From NCBI RefSeq assembly GCF_022605725.1, contig NC_065554.1, positions 19,735,100 through 19,799,099 on the forward strand: a stretch of DNA of 64,000 nt, in the 5' to 3' direction. Origin of the DNA: Anthonomus grandis grandis. Lineage: Eukaryota > Arthropoda > Insecta > Coleoptera > Curculionidae. Below the pieces are notes generated by a model. That model did not search any database, was not told the origin of the DNA, and saw nothing but the letters and a program-made list of their open reading frames with translations. This document shows positions 44,100-55,179 of this stretch, piece by piece. The translations under genes were made by a program, and so were the position numbers. Position 1 is the first letter of the stretch, and every line of letters begins with the position of its first letter.

Positions 44100-46680
44100 T
44101 AAAAACGTCGTAATTTATGAAAACTTTAAGATCCTGAAAATTTTTGTTGTTTTTGAATATTAAAAAGATATGAAGAATTTTGAATTTACAAAAATTACTT
44201 TTAATTGATGTCGAGGTTCGAGATTTAAAGACAGAGAAATCCTAAAGCTTTTGATATTTTTATGTTAATGTGGAAATAAGAACATTCCTCGAATATTTGC
44301 AATTTTTTCAAAACTACGTTTTTTCCTTTTTAACACAAACATCACTACTCTACTTCAGATATATGTATAGTCATCAGTATGATAACCAAAGTTCTTTAGT
44401 GATTCTTTTAAAACACCTTTTATTAATTTTTTTAGAACCAACAGCTTCGGAGTTGATGATCATTTAAAAAGAATGAAGTTACGGTCTATAATTGAGAAAG
44501 TTCACTTTTTGCGTTTACATTAGGAAAGTTACCTTAAAAAATTCAAAAACAAAATAAAATGAACTGAAAATTACGAAAATATTCTTGAAATGTTTGTATT
44601 TTTTTAATAATGTTTGTTTTTTCTTTTTTAACAGCAACAGAAAAATCACGCAAATCTTAATCTTTTACTACTTAACATAAGGTCAGTATTGTAACCAAAA
44701 TTCTTCAAATTTGTGGATGATTATTTTAAAGAATTTTTATTTTTTTTCAAAAGAACCAATAGTTTTGGAGTAACAATTATTTGAATTTTGCTTGCACTCA
44801 CTTGCTTTTGAAAAAAAAACATAAAAAAAGAACGATCTTACGGATTTATAAATGAGCAAATGAAATGTTTTTCAGTAACATTATGATAGTTATATAGCAT
44901 CAATAAATGAAACAAAAAATCAGCTAGAAATTCGAAAATTGCAAAAATATTCTTGACCTTTTTGTAGCATTTTTTCTGGAAATAAAAGCAACAGAAAAGT
45001 CACTCATAACTTCTTTTCTAGTTAGCGTAGTTATCAGGATGATAACGGAAGTTTTTCAGCTTTGTAAGCAATGATCTATCTCTCAGACTCTTTTACTTTT
45101 ATTTTTAATAGAACCAGCTGTTTAGGAGTAACGACCATTTGAATTTGAATTTGCTGTACGTCAGCAAAATTTAAAAAAAAGGACAAAGTTACGGATTTAT
45201 AAATGAGCAAATAAAATCTTTGTATTTACATTATAAAAATTGCACCAATAAATCAAAGAAGAAATCAACAAAAAACTAAAAAATTACAAAAATATTCCTG
45301 AAATTTTTGTAGTTTTTCTTTTCTAAAAATATATTTTTTTCTGTTTTTGACTACAACAGGAAAATCATTCATATCTTTTTTCTACTTAGCATAACCATCA
45401 GCATGATAACCAAAGAACTTCAACTTTCTAATAAGTAATTATTTTTCTCTCTGAAAATCTTTTACTTTTTTAAATAGTTTTGGAAAAAATAAAAAAGAAC
45501 GAAGCTACGGATTTATAAATGAGCAAATTCAGTTTTGCATTAACATTACGAAACTTGCCTCAATAAATGCAAAAAGAAAATTTCATAAATATTTCGAAAA
45601 TTGATTTTTTTCCTTTCTTAACTCCAATAAAAAATCACTTATATCTTCATTTTCGAAACTAAAAGTTCCAAATTTTCAGAATTAACTAAAAAAAAATATT
45701 TTTTTTACCGCAACAATACTTTTCTACTTACACACCTAAAAACTTTTTTTATTTTTTCCACTACACCAATATTTTTCTTTAAAAATATTAAAACACATTA
45801 CAGTTCAGACAACACTGATTTTCGACACTTACTCCAGATTTTCTGATTTTATACTTTAAGTTTTTAAGTTTTCTAGTAGTTTCCAATTGCAAAATGCACC
45901 AGATAGTCAGGGAACGTTTTTTTATGCTCTGAATTTCTAAAAAAATGCGATTTCTCAAACTTCTTTAACATTCTCCAAAATCCAAAAAATCCAACACTTT
46001 CCACAAGAATTTCGAAAGCTTAAAAGTTCAAAAATTAAAACTAAATAAATACTTTAAAAAGTTCAGCTTTAAAACCCTAACACTCTTTAAAATTTCAACA
46101 AGAGAAATATTTTAAAAATTAAAAAGAATGAAGATATCATAAAATTTCAATTTATAAAAATAAATTTAAATAGTTTTCAGTTTTCCCCAAGAATTCCAGG
46201 AGCTTTAGACATGTTTGTGTGTATTTTGGAAAAATTTAAGGTTTGGTACTCTTAAATCAAATAGTAATTTAAAAATGTTTCCGGAAACCTTGTATCCTTA
46301 ATGTATTTATTTCTTAAAGATAACGTAGATAAACCGAAAGTTAATTCATTATTAAGTTGAAAAAAAAAAACATGCCCATAGATGTACATTTACAAATTCC
46401 TTGTGTACATTTGATTTGCAAGATGTCATTTGCCTTTAAAGTCCAAGATCTAAAAAAAAAAACGATTTTATATAACAAAAAGCGAGATGAAAAACTTCTC
46501 ATCTATAAATGTAACACGCTGAAAGGAATTTTTTTTATTGAGATTGAGACCTTTTCTTTACATTATATCAATTATTTAGGAGATATAACCATTTGCATAA
46601 TCCTCCACGTCAGCAAACTTGTGCCCTGTCAATCACAGAGATTTTCGTTGATAACTTTTGATCTACGTAAGTAACATTTT
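44100..46680 (+). repeat. Tandem array of a roughly 340 bp unit
   Basis: GATAACCAAAGTTCTT-like boxes recur at 44380, 44690, 45036 and 45407, and GGATTTATAAATGAGCAAAT at 44832, 45191 and 45506. The spacing is 310-370 bp. Each unit also has a TTTTAATAGAACCAACAG box and a GTTACGG box. A more divergent unit runs to about 46650 (GTCAGCAAACTTG). The 105-codon frame at 46357-46674 lies in that unit and is not called. Confidence 0.78.
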
Positions 46681-47530
46681 ATTTAATCAAAATATAGCCA
46701 AACTCAACTTAAAATGTACTATTAAAAGACTGATAAAACATATGTTTATAAGCAATTTATTAAGAAAATTCCACCCGCCACTGTACAAATTTTAAAAGAA
46801 AAACGTCAAAAAGAACGAAGTCACGCGGTTAAATCTTGGCCATGTTTGTTACAAATAGCACACCCGAGCCACGCCCAAAAACGTTGTTTATTTTCGTGCC
46901 CCAGCGAATTTTTCGCTCTTGGCATCCGCATTCAAAATACACGGTCGTGAAAATAAATCGGACGGATATAAATCCGGCAGGTATGCGGGACACTGTACAC
47001 AAAATATAAAGTATATTTATAATATAATACCACAAAAATTCGGTCAAATTCCTTCGGGAGGAATGGGGAATGTGTTGGGATAGTTTATAAGAAGATAAGC
47101 GCTAAGCATTACAAAAAATAAATAAATTAGCATAAGCTTGTAGCGACGGTGATTACCATTTTTCTAGCTTTCTGGTGCAATTCTCTGTCGTGGAAAATAG
47201 GGTTGGAAAACGGGAACCATTTGGCGAGGTTTAGGTAGGAGGGAGTCTAAAACAGGTGCCAAAGACATATTTTTTTGGTTTAAAAAAATAAAGTGGTGAC
47301 TTACACTGAACGTGCTAAAACTAAGACACTGATTCTACATGACTATTTCGAGCGAAAAAACTTACTTCTTGTTGATCGCAGATGCGCGAATCAACGTTTT
47401 GTATAGGGTACACCCCCATTGAGAGAGTGCGCGGCTCCGGCGAGTGCGCTCCCTGAATTTCCCGCACGCGCAGCAAGAAAAAACAAAGGCGAGTTCGCAC
47501 TGTATATATTATGTTATATTGGGTTGTGTA
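46681..47530. other. Intergenic or intronic with local GC-rich patches
   Basis: Two patches stand out: 46830-46990 (CACGCCCAAAAACGTTGTT and neighbours) and 47380-47500, with runs such as GCGCGGCTCCGGCGAGTGCG. Neither shows a convincing exon with splice sites. They could be conserved non-coding DNA or transposon pieces. Confidence 0.35.
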
Positions 47531-48376
47531 TACAGAGTGTCCCAAATTCAAGGATGACCACAGCGATTTCGAAGAACGTAAAAGATACAAGGTCGATTAC
47601 AATTCGACTACACTGGCCCGCAAAATTAACCGGACAACGAAAATTTGGTTCAAATTCAATCCTTAATAACTTTCTCAGTATTCCATCGATTTTGATAATT
47701 TTTTGTCAAATTTTAGACCGTTTTATTGTCATCATTTTTTTATACCGAAGCTATAAAAATTTCCAACGGATTTGTTATTGACAGAGGTGAATAAAAAGTC
47801 GAATTTTACTTTAAGCTTTTAAATACCTTGTGCAAAAAATTCACAAGCGAATAATGATTCTTTTTGCTGCATTTTCAAGCAACTTGTTTTTTGGTTCACT
47901 CCGATATCTGTATTCTAAAAAAGAAAAAGCACCGGTTTAAAGAAAATAATGCCTTATTATCAACAAATTAAAAAAAGAAAACATGGATAACGGCGGTATT
48001 AAGATTTATTAATTTTTTTTAAAATCGGGTATTTCCCCCACGAGCTTAAATAACAACTCTCATTTTTTCAATCGCATCTTGGGGTATTTGATTAGTCCGT
48101 GCTTCTTCTAACGCAGCCAAAGTTTCGAACTCGCCGTAGTTCTGCCTAACTCTTCTTCCCAGTATATTTCACAAGTGTTCAATAGGGTTGAGGTCTGGAC
48201 CTCTTGGGGGCCAGTCTAATACATGAACGTCAACGTCGACTAAATATTGCCTTGTTATTTGTGCTATGTGCGGTCGAGCATTGTCGTTCATCACGATAAA
48301 ATGTTCTCCTATAAATAGCTTATGTACGCTCTCTTATGTACACTATCGCTCATATGTAGAGCAATTTTTTAAAAAC

Positions 48377-49023
48377 AATAGCTTTGTTTTGGTTCCGATT
48401 TTGGGATGATTCTAGAACTGCGCAGAACTCGTTGCGCCCTAAAGTAAAATCCGGAATCGCTCCCGTTTCAATTTTGTATGGTATGGAACCCGAACGCTTG
48501 ACGCGCTGACAGTAAACAGCTGATTCTGATTGTTTATTTACTAAACACAACTTGTTTTGAAATTTTGAATATTGCTTATTGCTTTGGTTTTGGACCTTTA
48601 TATTTTTTTAAACATTAGGACTGGAATAAAAATGTCAATAGATTTAAAAAAAAATCAATAGATAATTCTTAGGTTAAGTGAAATCTATCTACAAGAAAAA
48701 CAATAAACATTAACAAAGCATAAAAAATAACTTATTTACTTCTTCTTCTTCCTCTTCTTCTTCTCAAATTTGGTGAAGTCGAGTAAAATTGTAAGGATAT
48801 ATTTTTTGCGCATGTACGAACTGCCTGATTCTGAATTGATCCCTACTCTCGAGCAGGAATTTTTGGACGATTCTAGGACAATTATGAACCGGTCCAAAAA
48901 AAAACCAAAACACCAAACTTTCAATTCGGAATCAATTCTAATTTAACCAAAACGCATAAAACAATCTGCGCATGTGCAAAATAATTCTAGGACGATTCTA
49001 ACAGGAACCAAAACAAAGCTATT
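48377..49023. mobile_element. 647 bp MITE, innermost of the nest
   Basis: AATAGCTTTGTTTTGGTTCC at 48377 is repeated in reverse at 49023. The arms stay similar inward through GATTCTAGAA and the CTGCGCAG/CATGCGCAG boxes. No transposase is encoded. Target duplication is unclear. Interrupting the inverted repeat of a Tc1 only 36 bp from its end marks it as the latest arrival here. Confidence 0.7.
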
Positions 49024-49261
49024 AAGTAAACATATTTACTGCCAAAATATTTAGGAATTCAGACATAAATAAGATTTAGCATTTAACAAATACCATAATC
49101 GGAATGTTTTTGTTTAACTTGTGAGACCACAGGCTTTAATGATAATTTTGTTGGTTTTTAAGTAGTCCATATATAGAACTAAATTTTATTTGAAATTCTG
49201 TTCAGTCCCGTTTGTACTCTTCAGATAATCTGTGGTGAATGTAATAATATAAAGACTTAAA

Positions 49262-50165
49262 ATGCCAAGGGGTGTACATTTGTCACTGCAAATAAAGGAA
49301 AAGATTATGGGAAAAAAAAGACTTAAATTTAAATAAATCAATAATATCCAGAACTGTTTCTTATTTTAATAGAAAGGGTACTTTGGAAGGAGTTCCTAAA
49401 AGTGGCAGAAAAAGAAAAATGATGATGGTGTGGTGGATAGAAATATAAAGAGATTGGTTGTGCAGGATCCTATTATTAGTGCTTCTCGAGTTAAGCAGCA
49501 GTTAGACTTGTCAATATCGGTAAGCACTATAAAACGAAGACTTAAGAAAGCTGGTTTCCATGGCAGAAAGTCCGCAAAAAAGCCGTTTATCTCAAAGAAA
49601 AACAGAGAGTCTAGACATCGATTCGCAAGAGAGCATCTTAACTGGAATTACCAAAAATGGAACAGTAGTATTTTCAGACGAAAGTCGCTTTAAACTATTT
49701 AGATTCGATAGTATTTGCTGGGTTAGGAGACCGGTGAATGAAATATTTAACCCTAAGTATACGCGACCCACCGTAAAACACGGTGATGGTGGCATTATGG
49801 TTTGGGTTTGCTTTGGCGGGTTACGTATGCGTCCATTGGTGAAAATTGAAGGTGTTATGGATCGCTTTGTATACCAAAACATATTGGAAAGTCATATGCT
49901 ACCATGGGCAGAAGACAACATGTGCTTAAGATGGGTTTTTCAACATGACAACGACCCAAAACACACTTTAAATTTAGTTAAAAATGGGTTAAGTGTTAAT
50001 AAACTTTACCAGCCCAAAGCCCAGATCAATGTGAACAAATTGCATCAGGAAATTCAAAATATCTGGAAAGCAATTTCTCAGGACTATATTGATGGACTAT
50101 TAAAATCAATGAAAAAAAGGTGTGAAGCAGTTATTAGAAATAAAGGATATGCTACCAGATACTAA
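49262..50165 (+). pseudogene. Tc1 transposase of the inner element, catalytic glutamate deleted
   Basis: Starting MPRGVHLSLQIKEKI at 49262, the frame breaks, then resumes at about 49430 with the paired DNA-binding region (VQDPIISASRVKQQLDLSIS; KRRLKKAGFHGRK). It shifts again near 49620 into the catalytic core VVFSDESRFKLF (first D), GIMVWVCFGG and VFQHDNDPKHT (second D). The third block should read WPAQSPDLNPIENLW. Here it stops after the SPD-like bases and jumps to LHQEIQNIWKAIS, removing the catalytic glutamate. The end MKKRCEAVIRNKGYATRY is the usual Tc1 C-terminus. Frameshifts plus the deletion make it inactive. Confidence 0.9.
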
Positions 50166-51416
50166 ATAAAATGTAAATTAATTTAAAAGAAATAATTTAA
50201 ATTTAAGTTGCTCTACTTTTGACCCACAAAATTTAGAATTTTTTTTAGTTTTTATATATACAGGGTATTGAAAATAAAAATTGTTATATAAATAAAGTTG
50301 TTTTACTATTACATAAAAAGTAAACAGACCTATTTTCGAAAAGGAGATAAAAAAAGAAAAAAACTAGATTTTTTAAAAAGTTGCTCTATATATGAGCGAT
50401 AGTGGATGTATCGGCGTTAATTGAAGTGTAGGAACGTCTGTACGGGCTTCCAATGAAATACCACCCTACACCATCACCCCTCTGACACCAAATTGCACTC
50501 TAGGAGAGATATCTCCATACTTTTTGACATTCGTCAGGTGAATCCGCAGCCTTCGATAGCCCACATCTAATAGAGGACCTGTAGCAGGTACACGAGATGT
50601 TAAATTCTGATCTGCTAACCTTCTTCGTACGGTATCAGGTGAAACTAAGGTACCGTGAATATCTGCCAGTCTTCTTACCAAAGCTGGATCAGAGGCTGTT
50701 TGCTCTCGAAGAACTTGAAGATGAAGAAATCGATCCTGCGTTTGTGGCATTTCATCTTTTTTCTTCAGGTCTACTTGAATAAGAACCAGTTTGTCTGAAC
50801 CTTTGTATAGCATCAGATACCGTATGGGTGGATCGCCAAGCCTTTCTGTATATACCTATATATACCTTTCTGTATATAATATACCTAATCGGACGACCAA
50901 GAGCACTGCTTATGCCACTTCTTCTGGGCTCATCATTTTTAAACGTATGGCTTACGCAAAAGCTCCGAAATACACTTTTAAAAATAACCTAAAAATCGCT
51001 TCAAAAAAGTAAAAAATGTACAGCAAAATTGGATCTGTAATTCATTGACAACAATCTTTTTGACATACCATGGTGTCATGGAAGCTTTCACATATTTCTT
51101 TTGTCATAACAGCCAACTTTATAATATTTTTAAAAACAAATTCTTGCTACTAAAGCATTGTTGCATTGTTTCCTTTAACTCAGTGCTTTTTCCTTAAGAA
51201 TACAGATATCGGAATGATTCAAAAAACAAGTTGTTAAGAAAAGATGGGGCTTGAAAATGCAGTAAAAAGAATCATTATTCGGTTGTGAATTTTTTCCACA
51301 GGGTGTTTAAAAGCTTAGAGTAAAATTCAACTTTTTATTAACTCATGTATAAAAATAAATTAGTTGAAAATATGAACGAAATTTTCGCTGTCCGCTTAAT
51401 TTTGCAGGCCAGTATA

Positions 51417-53200
51417 TATGGCGTAATTTGATGTTTATTAAGATTCCATTTAAAAAATCCGAAGAATTGCGAGAAATATAAAGTTTAAAAAAATCTTTTT
51501 AATTTTTTGCACAACATCATTTAACTCAATTAACCGTAACATCAATTAACCGTAGAGTAAAATAAATAAAACTTTCTTGTGACCAGTTATTCCATCTTAC
51601 ATGATGACGATACACTTCGTTTTTTTAGCGTCAATTTTATTTTCTTATGCCATATTGGATCTTACCATCTTTAATAGTCCCTTTTATTACCGTAAACTCA
51701 ATGATTCACTTGCATATTAAAAAAAATAAAAAACTAATTTATATGTAAACATTTTCTACCCATGTCTTTTTCTCTTATAACTTATCAAAAAACTCGAAAT
51801 AATTCCTGAATAAGCGTTTTTAAAAAAAACTTATCAGATGAGCCAATGATAAATAAAACCGTTAAAGTTTTTAAAAACTTATATGTTTCTAACGCCTTTG
51901 ACAACATCAAGATCTTTTCAATCCATTGGATCCACTACTGAAAACAAAACGGTGATATTAACGAGGAAACTTGTAAAGATCATTTTGGTAAAGAAACTTT
52001 TCACTTTTAAAGAGAAGCTAAATCATAAAAATTGTTAAATGCGTTTACAAAATATTTATACTTTTGTAAAGCTTTTGACAAAATAAAGAGTTGGTTGTTG
52101 CAGCGTACAAGAAACTTATTTGAGGCAATGCCTTAAATGCAATGAAAAATGAGGAATACTATCAAACGTATGCGAATCCCTTAACAAGGTAAGGTAAGTA
52201 AATACTCAAATAACCAGGAAAAAATCTTAACAATCCCACATATGTATTTTTTAAGTCTCGAAGAAAAAAAGAATCTTGGTTTTGAAGCAAATTTTGAGTT
52301 GCAATTTATATGTGAAAAATAAAATGAGAACGGTTCCACTTCCACTTAAATCACCCCTCCAAGCCCTCTCAATAAATTTGTCTTGGAGTTATCTCATCAA
52401 AGGCCATTTCTTCAAATATAATTGATAGCCGACATGACAAATATCATTTCCTCGGTTGCTCAATTTCTATCACTTATCCTCTGCAATAACATTTCTGGAA
52501 CAGACATAACCTCAACTTTAACCTTTATAATTTATGAAACTCAAAATGATATTAAGTGTTAAGAAGAAACAGATACTTTAACTAAATAAATATCCAAAAA
52601 TGGTGATAAAGCAATTAATCCAGAGAATATTTGAATTAGGAAATGATACTACTTGGGACACCCCACGAATACTTGAATACCTTTAATAATTAAAACTTTC
52701 TTAAAATATGGTCTCAATGAGGTAAACTTGTTAAAAATATTTTGATTTTTATAGAGCCTTTGACAGTATCAAATTTTGTTCAATCAACTGAAAAACTACT
52801 CAATACCTCCAATTAAAGAGTTATCCTAATATTAAGTTGTTTTTAAAGCTTTTAATAATATTTAACAATTATTTTGAGTTCTTTCCATAAGACTTCTATG
52901 ATAAAGCGAGAGAAGTAGATAATGTTACATACAAAATATTGTTTTATTCTCAAAATGTTTTTAATATGCAAAGACTATATATTATTATTAATATTAGTTA
53001 AATGGAATATTTAAATCTAGTATTATTCAATTGTTAAAAAATACAAAAAATCGGATGCTAAAAGACGAAACATCGTATCATAATCTTAAACCATATGTAG
53101 GACAACCACAGCGAGGTGTGAAAAAATTTCTTCTGTTAATTCCGGATTTATACGGAAATATACACAATTTTTTAGAGGGAATTTTAATAACCCTCAAATA
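51417..53200. other. Interior of the outermost TIR element, no transposase seen
   Basis: AT-rich sequence. The word CTTTTGACA or CTTTGACA with AT(C/A)AA recurs near 51895, 52072 and 52748 in related contexts (GTAAAGCTTTTGACAAAATA; AACGCCTTTGACAACATCAA; AGAGCCTTTGACAGTATCAA). These could be degenerate local repeats or decayed AFD boxes of reverse transcriptases. No other motif supports the latter. Confidence 0.3.
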
Positions 53201-53289
53201 AGGTAACTTTGCCCCAAACCTAACCGACCTTATATAATTCACGGTTTCCGAGATCCCAATGGTCACCCTCGAATTTAGGACACTCTGTA

Positions 53290-53790
53290 CATGAGATGAG
53301 CACACAGATATTAAAAGCGGATTTTTTGAGGGGAAGGGGGGTGAAAATACTCAGTAGTTTGTTGGGGATCATTTTTAAAGATTAGAGTTTGTCCAAAATC
53401 ATAAGCCGACTAAAACTTTGAACTGAAAGTCACATACTAATATATTATTTTTCAGGCAGTTGATTGTGGACTTACTATAGCATGTCTATACAGTGGGCGT
53501 GTTAAAAAGCTCCCCTGGATTTTCTTTTTTTATATTTTGACTTAAATTAGGCGTGGCGTATACTTTTCATGAACAAAATTATACTCTGAAACTGACGCCA
53601 TCTTGGAAAGAAATTAAATTGAAAGAAAGCCTCGCAATTAATTTTTCATAATATTTTGAAAGCATAAAGTAGAATAGCAGTTTTAAAACGATCGATATAC
53701 ATATGTAATACGGTGTAAAGCCTTCTTTGAATTTAATGTTTTTTTTTTTAAATAGAGCTTTATCATTTTATTACAAAAATGGCAGCGCAT
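53290..53790. other. Intergenic, no recognisable gene
   Basis: No coding signal is present. AAAATGGCAGCGC just before the mariner end at 53797 resembles the AAAATGGCGGC boxes of the tandem array beyond its other end, so the mariner may have inserted into that array. Confidence 0.4.
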
Positions 53791-53944
53791 TATATACAGG
53801 GTGATTCATGAGGAAATGTAAAAAACAAATATAGAAGTCTATACAAATATGGATCAGCAAGGCCTTCGTTTCCGAAATCAGGGTGTTATTGTTTTTATTT
53901 AATTTTTCTATTTTTTAAATAAAATCTATGATAATGTAAATATT

Positions 53945-55020
53945 GGAGTAAAAATTGGTATCCGGGGGGGTTTTAAAATTTAGCATTAACGCGTGGTATG
54001 GAATCGGTCCATTTATAGTCGACGGTAGTCATATAATCGACGAAACATTCATTTGCAGCATGATGGAACCCCTGCACACTACAGTTTATGTGTAAGAGAT
54101 TTTTTAAACCAAAATTTTCCAAACCGATGGATTGGACGGGGTGGTCCGTATTGGCCACCCAGATCGCCAGTGGTCGAATTCTTGACGGCGATAGAATAGA
54201 ACGATTAATAGAGCATCTCTAGGGATAGATCCCTAACTCATCTCTACTCCCTCGCATCACATCTTAAAATTCGTATTCTCGACAGAAAAGGAGAGAGCAA
54301 ATTTCAAGGGAAAGCGTAGCCGTGTTGCCAAATATTCCAACCAATTATAGAAGGGTATATTTGACATTTTAGGTTGTGGGGGAGCTTGTTTTTAGTAGTG
54401 GGGATAGTTTTATGGGCTGCCGGTTTTTTTGCTGCGGTTTTTTTGCCAATATTAATTAGCATCTTCTTCGTTTTGCTCAACAATATCCCACACCAAGATT
54501 GCATTTAAGTTCATCTTGGTAGCAAATTAGAAAAACAGAAATACGATAAACAATATACATTCATAAACACCACCAGCCCATAAAATAATAGAAACAAAAC
54601 AAAATTTACCAAAATGACACATGACATACAAAGTGAAATTAGTGCGCTTATGTTACATGCGATACCTAAATCGTTCTCCGCAAAAAAAAACAGTAGAAGA
54701 AATTTTGATCTCCAGGGAGCAAGCGTTCTATCGATTTTCAGTAGAGCGAAGTTCAAGAATACAGATTTTGTGTTTTTAATAGAGCACCCCCTCTGTCTAT
54801 TAGCCGTTCTACTCCCCGGTTTTCACGAATTGGGTTCCAGATCTTAATCCTTTCGATTACTGCTTTTAGAGGTGGTTCAAATCACTGGTATATTCTAATT
54901 AAGTAAATACAAGAGAAGTATTGCTGGATCGAATAATAAACGCGGTACAAACTCTACTCAAACAAACTCTATCCGCAGAGCAATTCATCACAGAACTGAC
55001 ATGTGCTTAGAAGTAAATGG
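53945..55020 (+). pseudogene. Mariner transposase (DD41D-like), decayed and split
   Basis: Readable pieces in order are LKFSINAWYGIGPFIVDGSH (about 53970-54040), then an internal deletion joining directly to HLQHDGTPAHYSLCVRDFLN (second aspartate) and NRWIGRGGPYWPPRSP (54110-54168). After the MITE the sequence resumes PDLNPFDYCF (third aspartate at D in PFD) and NTREVLLDRIINAVQTLLK, ending near 55020 with VNGGIL. The helix-turn-helix and first aspartate are absent. The motifs match the intact DD41D transposase at 1258-2361, allowing for one lost residue. Confidence 0.85.
54171..54836. mobile_element. 666 bp MITE inserted in the mariner
   Basis: Removing this segment and one copy of CCAG (present at 54167-54170 and 54837-54840) restores the mariner reading WPPRSPDLNP. 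The ends are inverted repeats of about 40 bp with moderate identity (AATTCTTGACGG...AGAATAGAACGATTAATAGA against AATTCGTGAAAAC...GAGTAGAACGGCTAATAGA). It has no transposase. The short lysine-rich frame at 54304-54504 is not convincing. The superfamily is unclear because a 4 bp duplication is unusual. Confidence 0.75.
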
Positions 55021-55179
55021 TGGAATTCTTAAAAATGATAAAACCTAGCTTATAATTTACTGAACCTAATTTAAGAACAATAATTAATAATTACATTAAT
55101 CTAAGAAACTAAGGCCTTGCAAATCCATATTTGTATGGACTTTTTTTATGTTTACTTTTGAGCCCTACGAAATGGCGAA

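Larger units (their letters stand above)
48341..50404 (+). mobile_element. Tc1-like transposon, third level of the nest
   Basis: The ends CACTATCGCTCATATGTAGA (48341) and CACTATCGCTCATATATAGA (50404, reverse) are nearly identical inverted repeats. The left flank is TA; the right shows GA, presumably a mutated TA. The site lies inside the coding region of the surrounding Tc1. Excluding the MITE at 48377-49023 the element is about 1.4 kb, normal for Tc1. Confidence 0.9.
48050..50936 (-). pseudogene. Tc1-type transposase of the outer element, split in two
   Basis: The N-terminal part, read from ATG 50931 downward, gives a helix-turn-helix tail (AIQRFRQTGSYSSRP), REQTASDPALVRRLADIHGT, VSPDTVRRRLADQNLTSRVP and ATGPLL, and continues to VQFGVRGVMV where the WGG motif is broken by a stop. 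After the inner insertion the C-terminal part reads LFIGEHFIVMNDNARPHIAQ, with the second aspartate in NDNARPH, then LDWPPRGPDLNPIEHL with the glutamate. The single change W to stop follows. The DD34E-type spacing and RVPATGP linker are typical of a widespread Tc1 group. The first aspartate block is missing. Confidence 0.85.
47611..51414 (-). mobile_element. Tc1-like transposon, second level of the nest
   Basis: The ends CACTGGCCCGCAAAATTAA (47611) and TACTGGCCTGCAAAATTAAG (51414, reverse) are inverted and remain similar for over 230 bp, including GAATAATGATTCTTTTT and AACTTGTTTTTTG. TA lies on both sides (47609-47610 and 51415-51416). Net length without the inner Tc1 is about 1.74 kb. Its transposase is split by the inner insertion. 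Confidence 0.9.
47533..53287. mobile_element. TIR transposon, outermost of a four-level nest
   Basis: CAGAGTGTCCCAAATTCAAGG at 47533 and CAGAGTGTCCTAAATTCGAGG at 53287 (reverse) begin inverted repeats that are similar over 150 bp. The similarity is continuous only if the Tc1 at 47611-51414 is removed: the left arm resumes after it as TATGGCGTAATTTGATG, matching GGGGCAAAGTTACCTTATTTG on the right. TA flanks both ends. Net length is about 1.95 kb. No transposase is recognised in 51415-53200, so it is non-autonomous or fully decayed. Confidence 0.8.
53797..55166 (+). mobile_element. Mariner-like element carrying a MITE
   Basis: The left end CAGGGTGATTCATGAGG at 53797 is flanked by TA. About 25-75 bp inward, GTCTATACAAATATGGATC with AGCAAGGCCTT is repeated in reverse at 55103-55150. 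The right outer end is weaker (AGGGCTCAAAAGTAAAC reading inward from about 55166). The transposase inside is decayed and interrupted by a MITE at 54171-54836. Confidence 0.7.

Noticed and set aside
47419..47781. 120-codon frame over a GC-rich patch
   Set aside because: It runs across the end of one transposon and into the next (47533 and 47611), so the frame is an accident of junctions.
51890..52790. Three FD-containing boxes as LINE reverse transcriptases
   Set aside because: Only the AFD-like word is shared. No QGS, ADD or LGV box lies near, so local repeat or chance is at least as likely.
54304..54504. Lysine- and alanine-rich frame inside the MITE
   Set aside because: The MITE is non-autonomous in structure, and the frame matches nothing recognisable.
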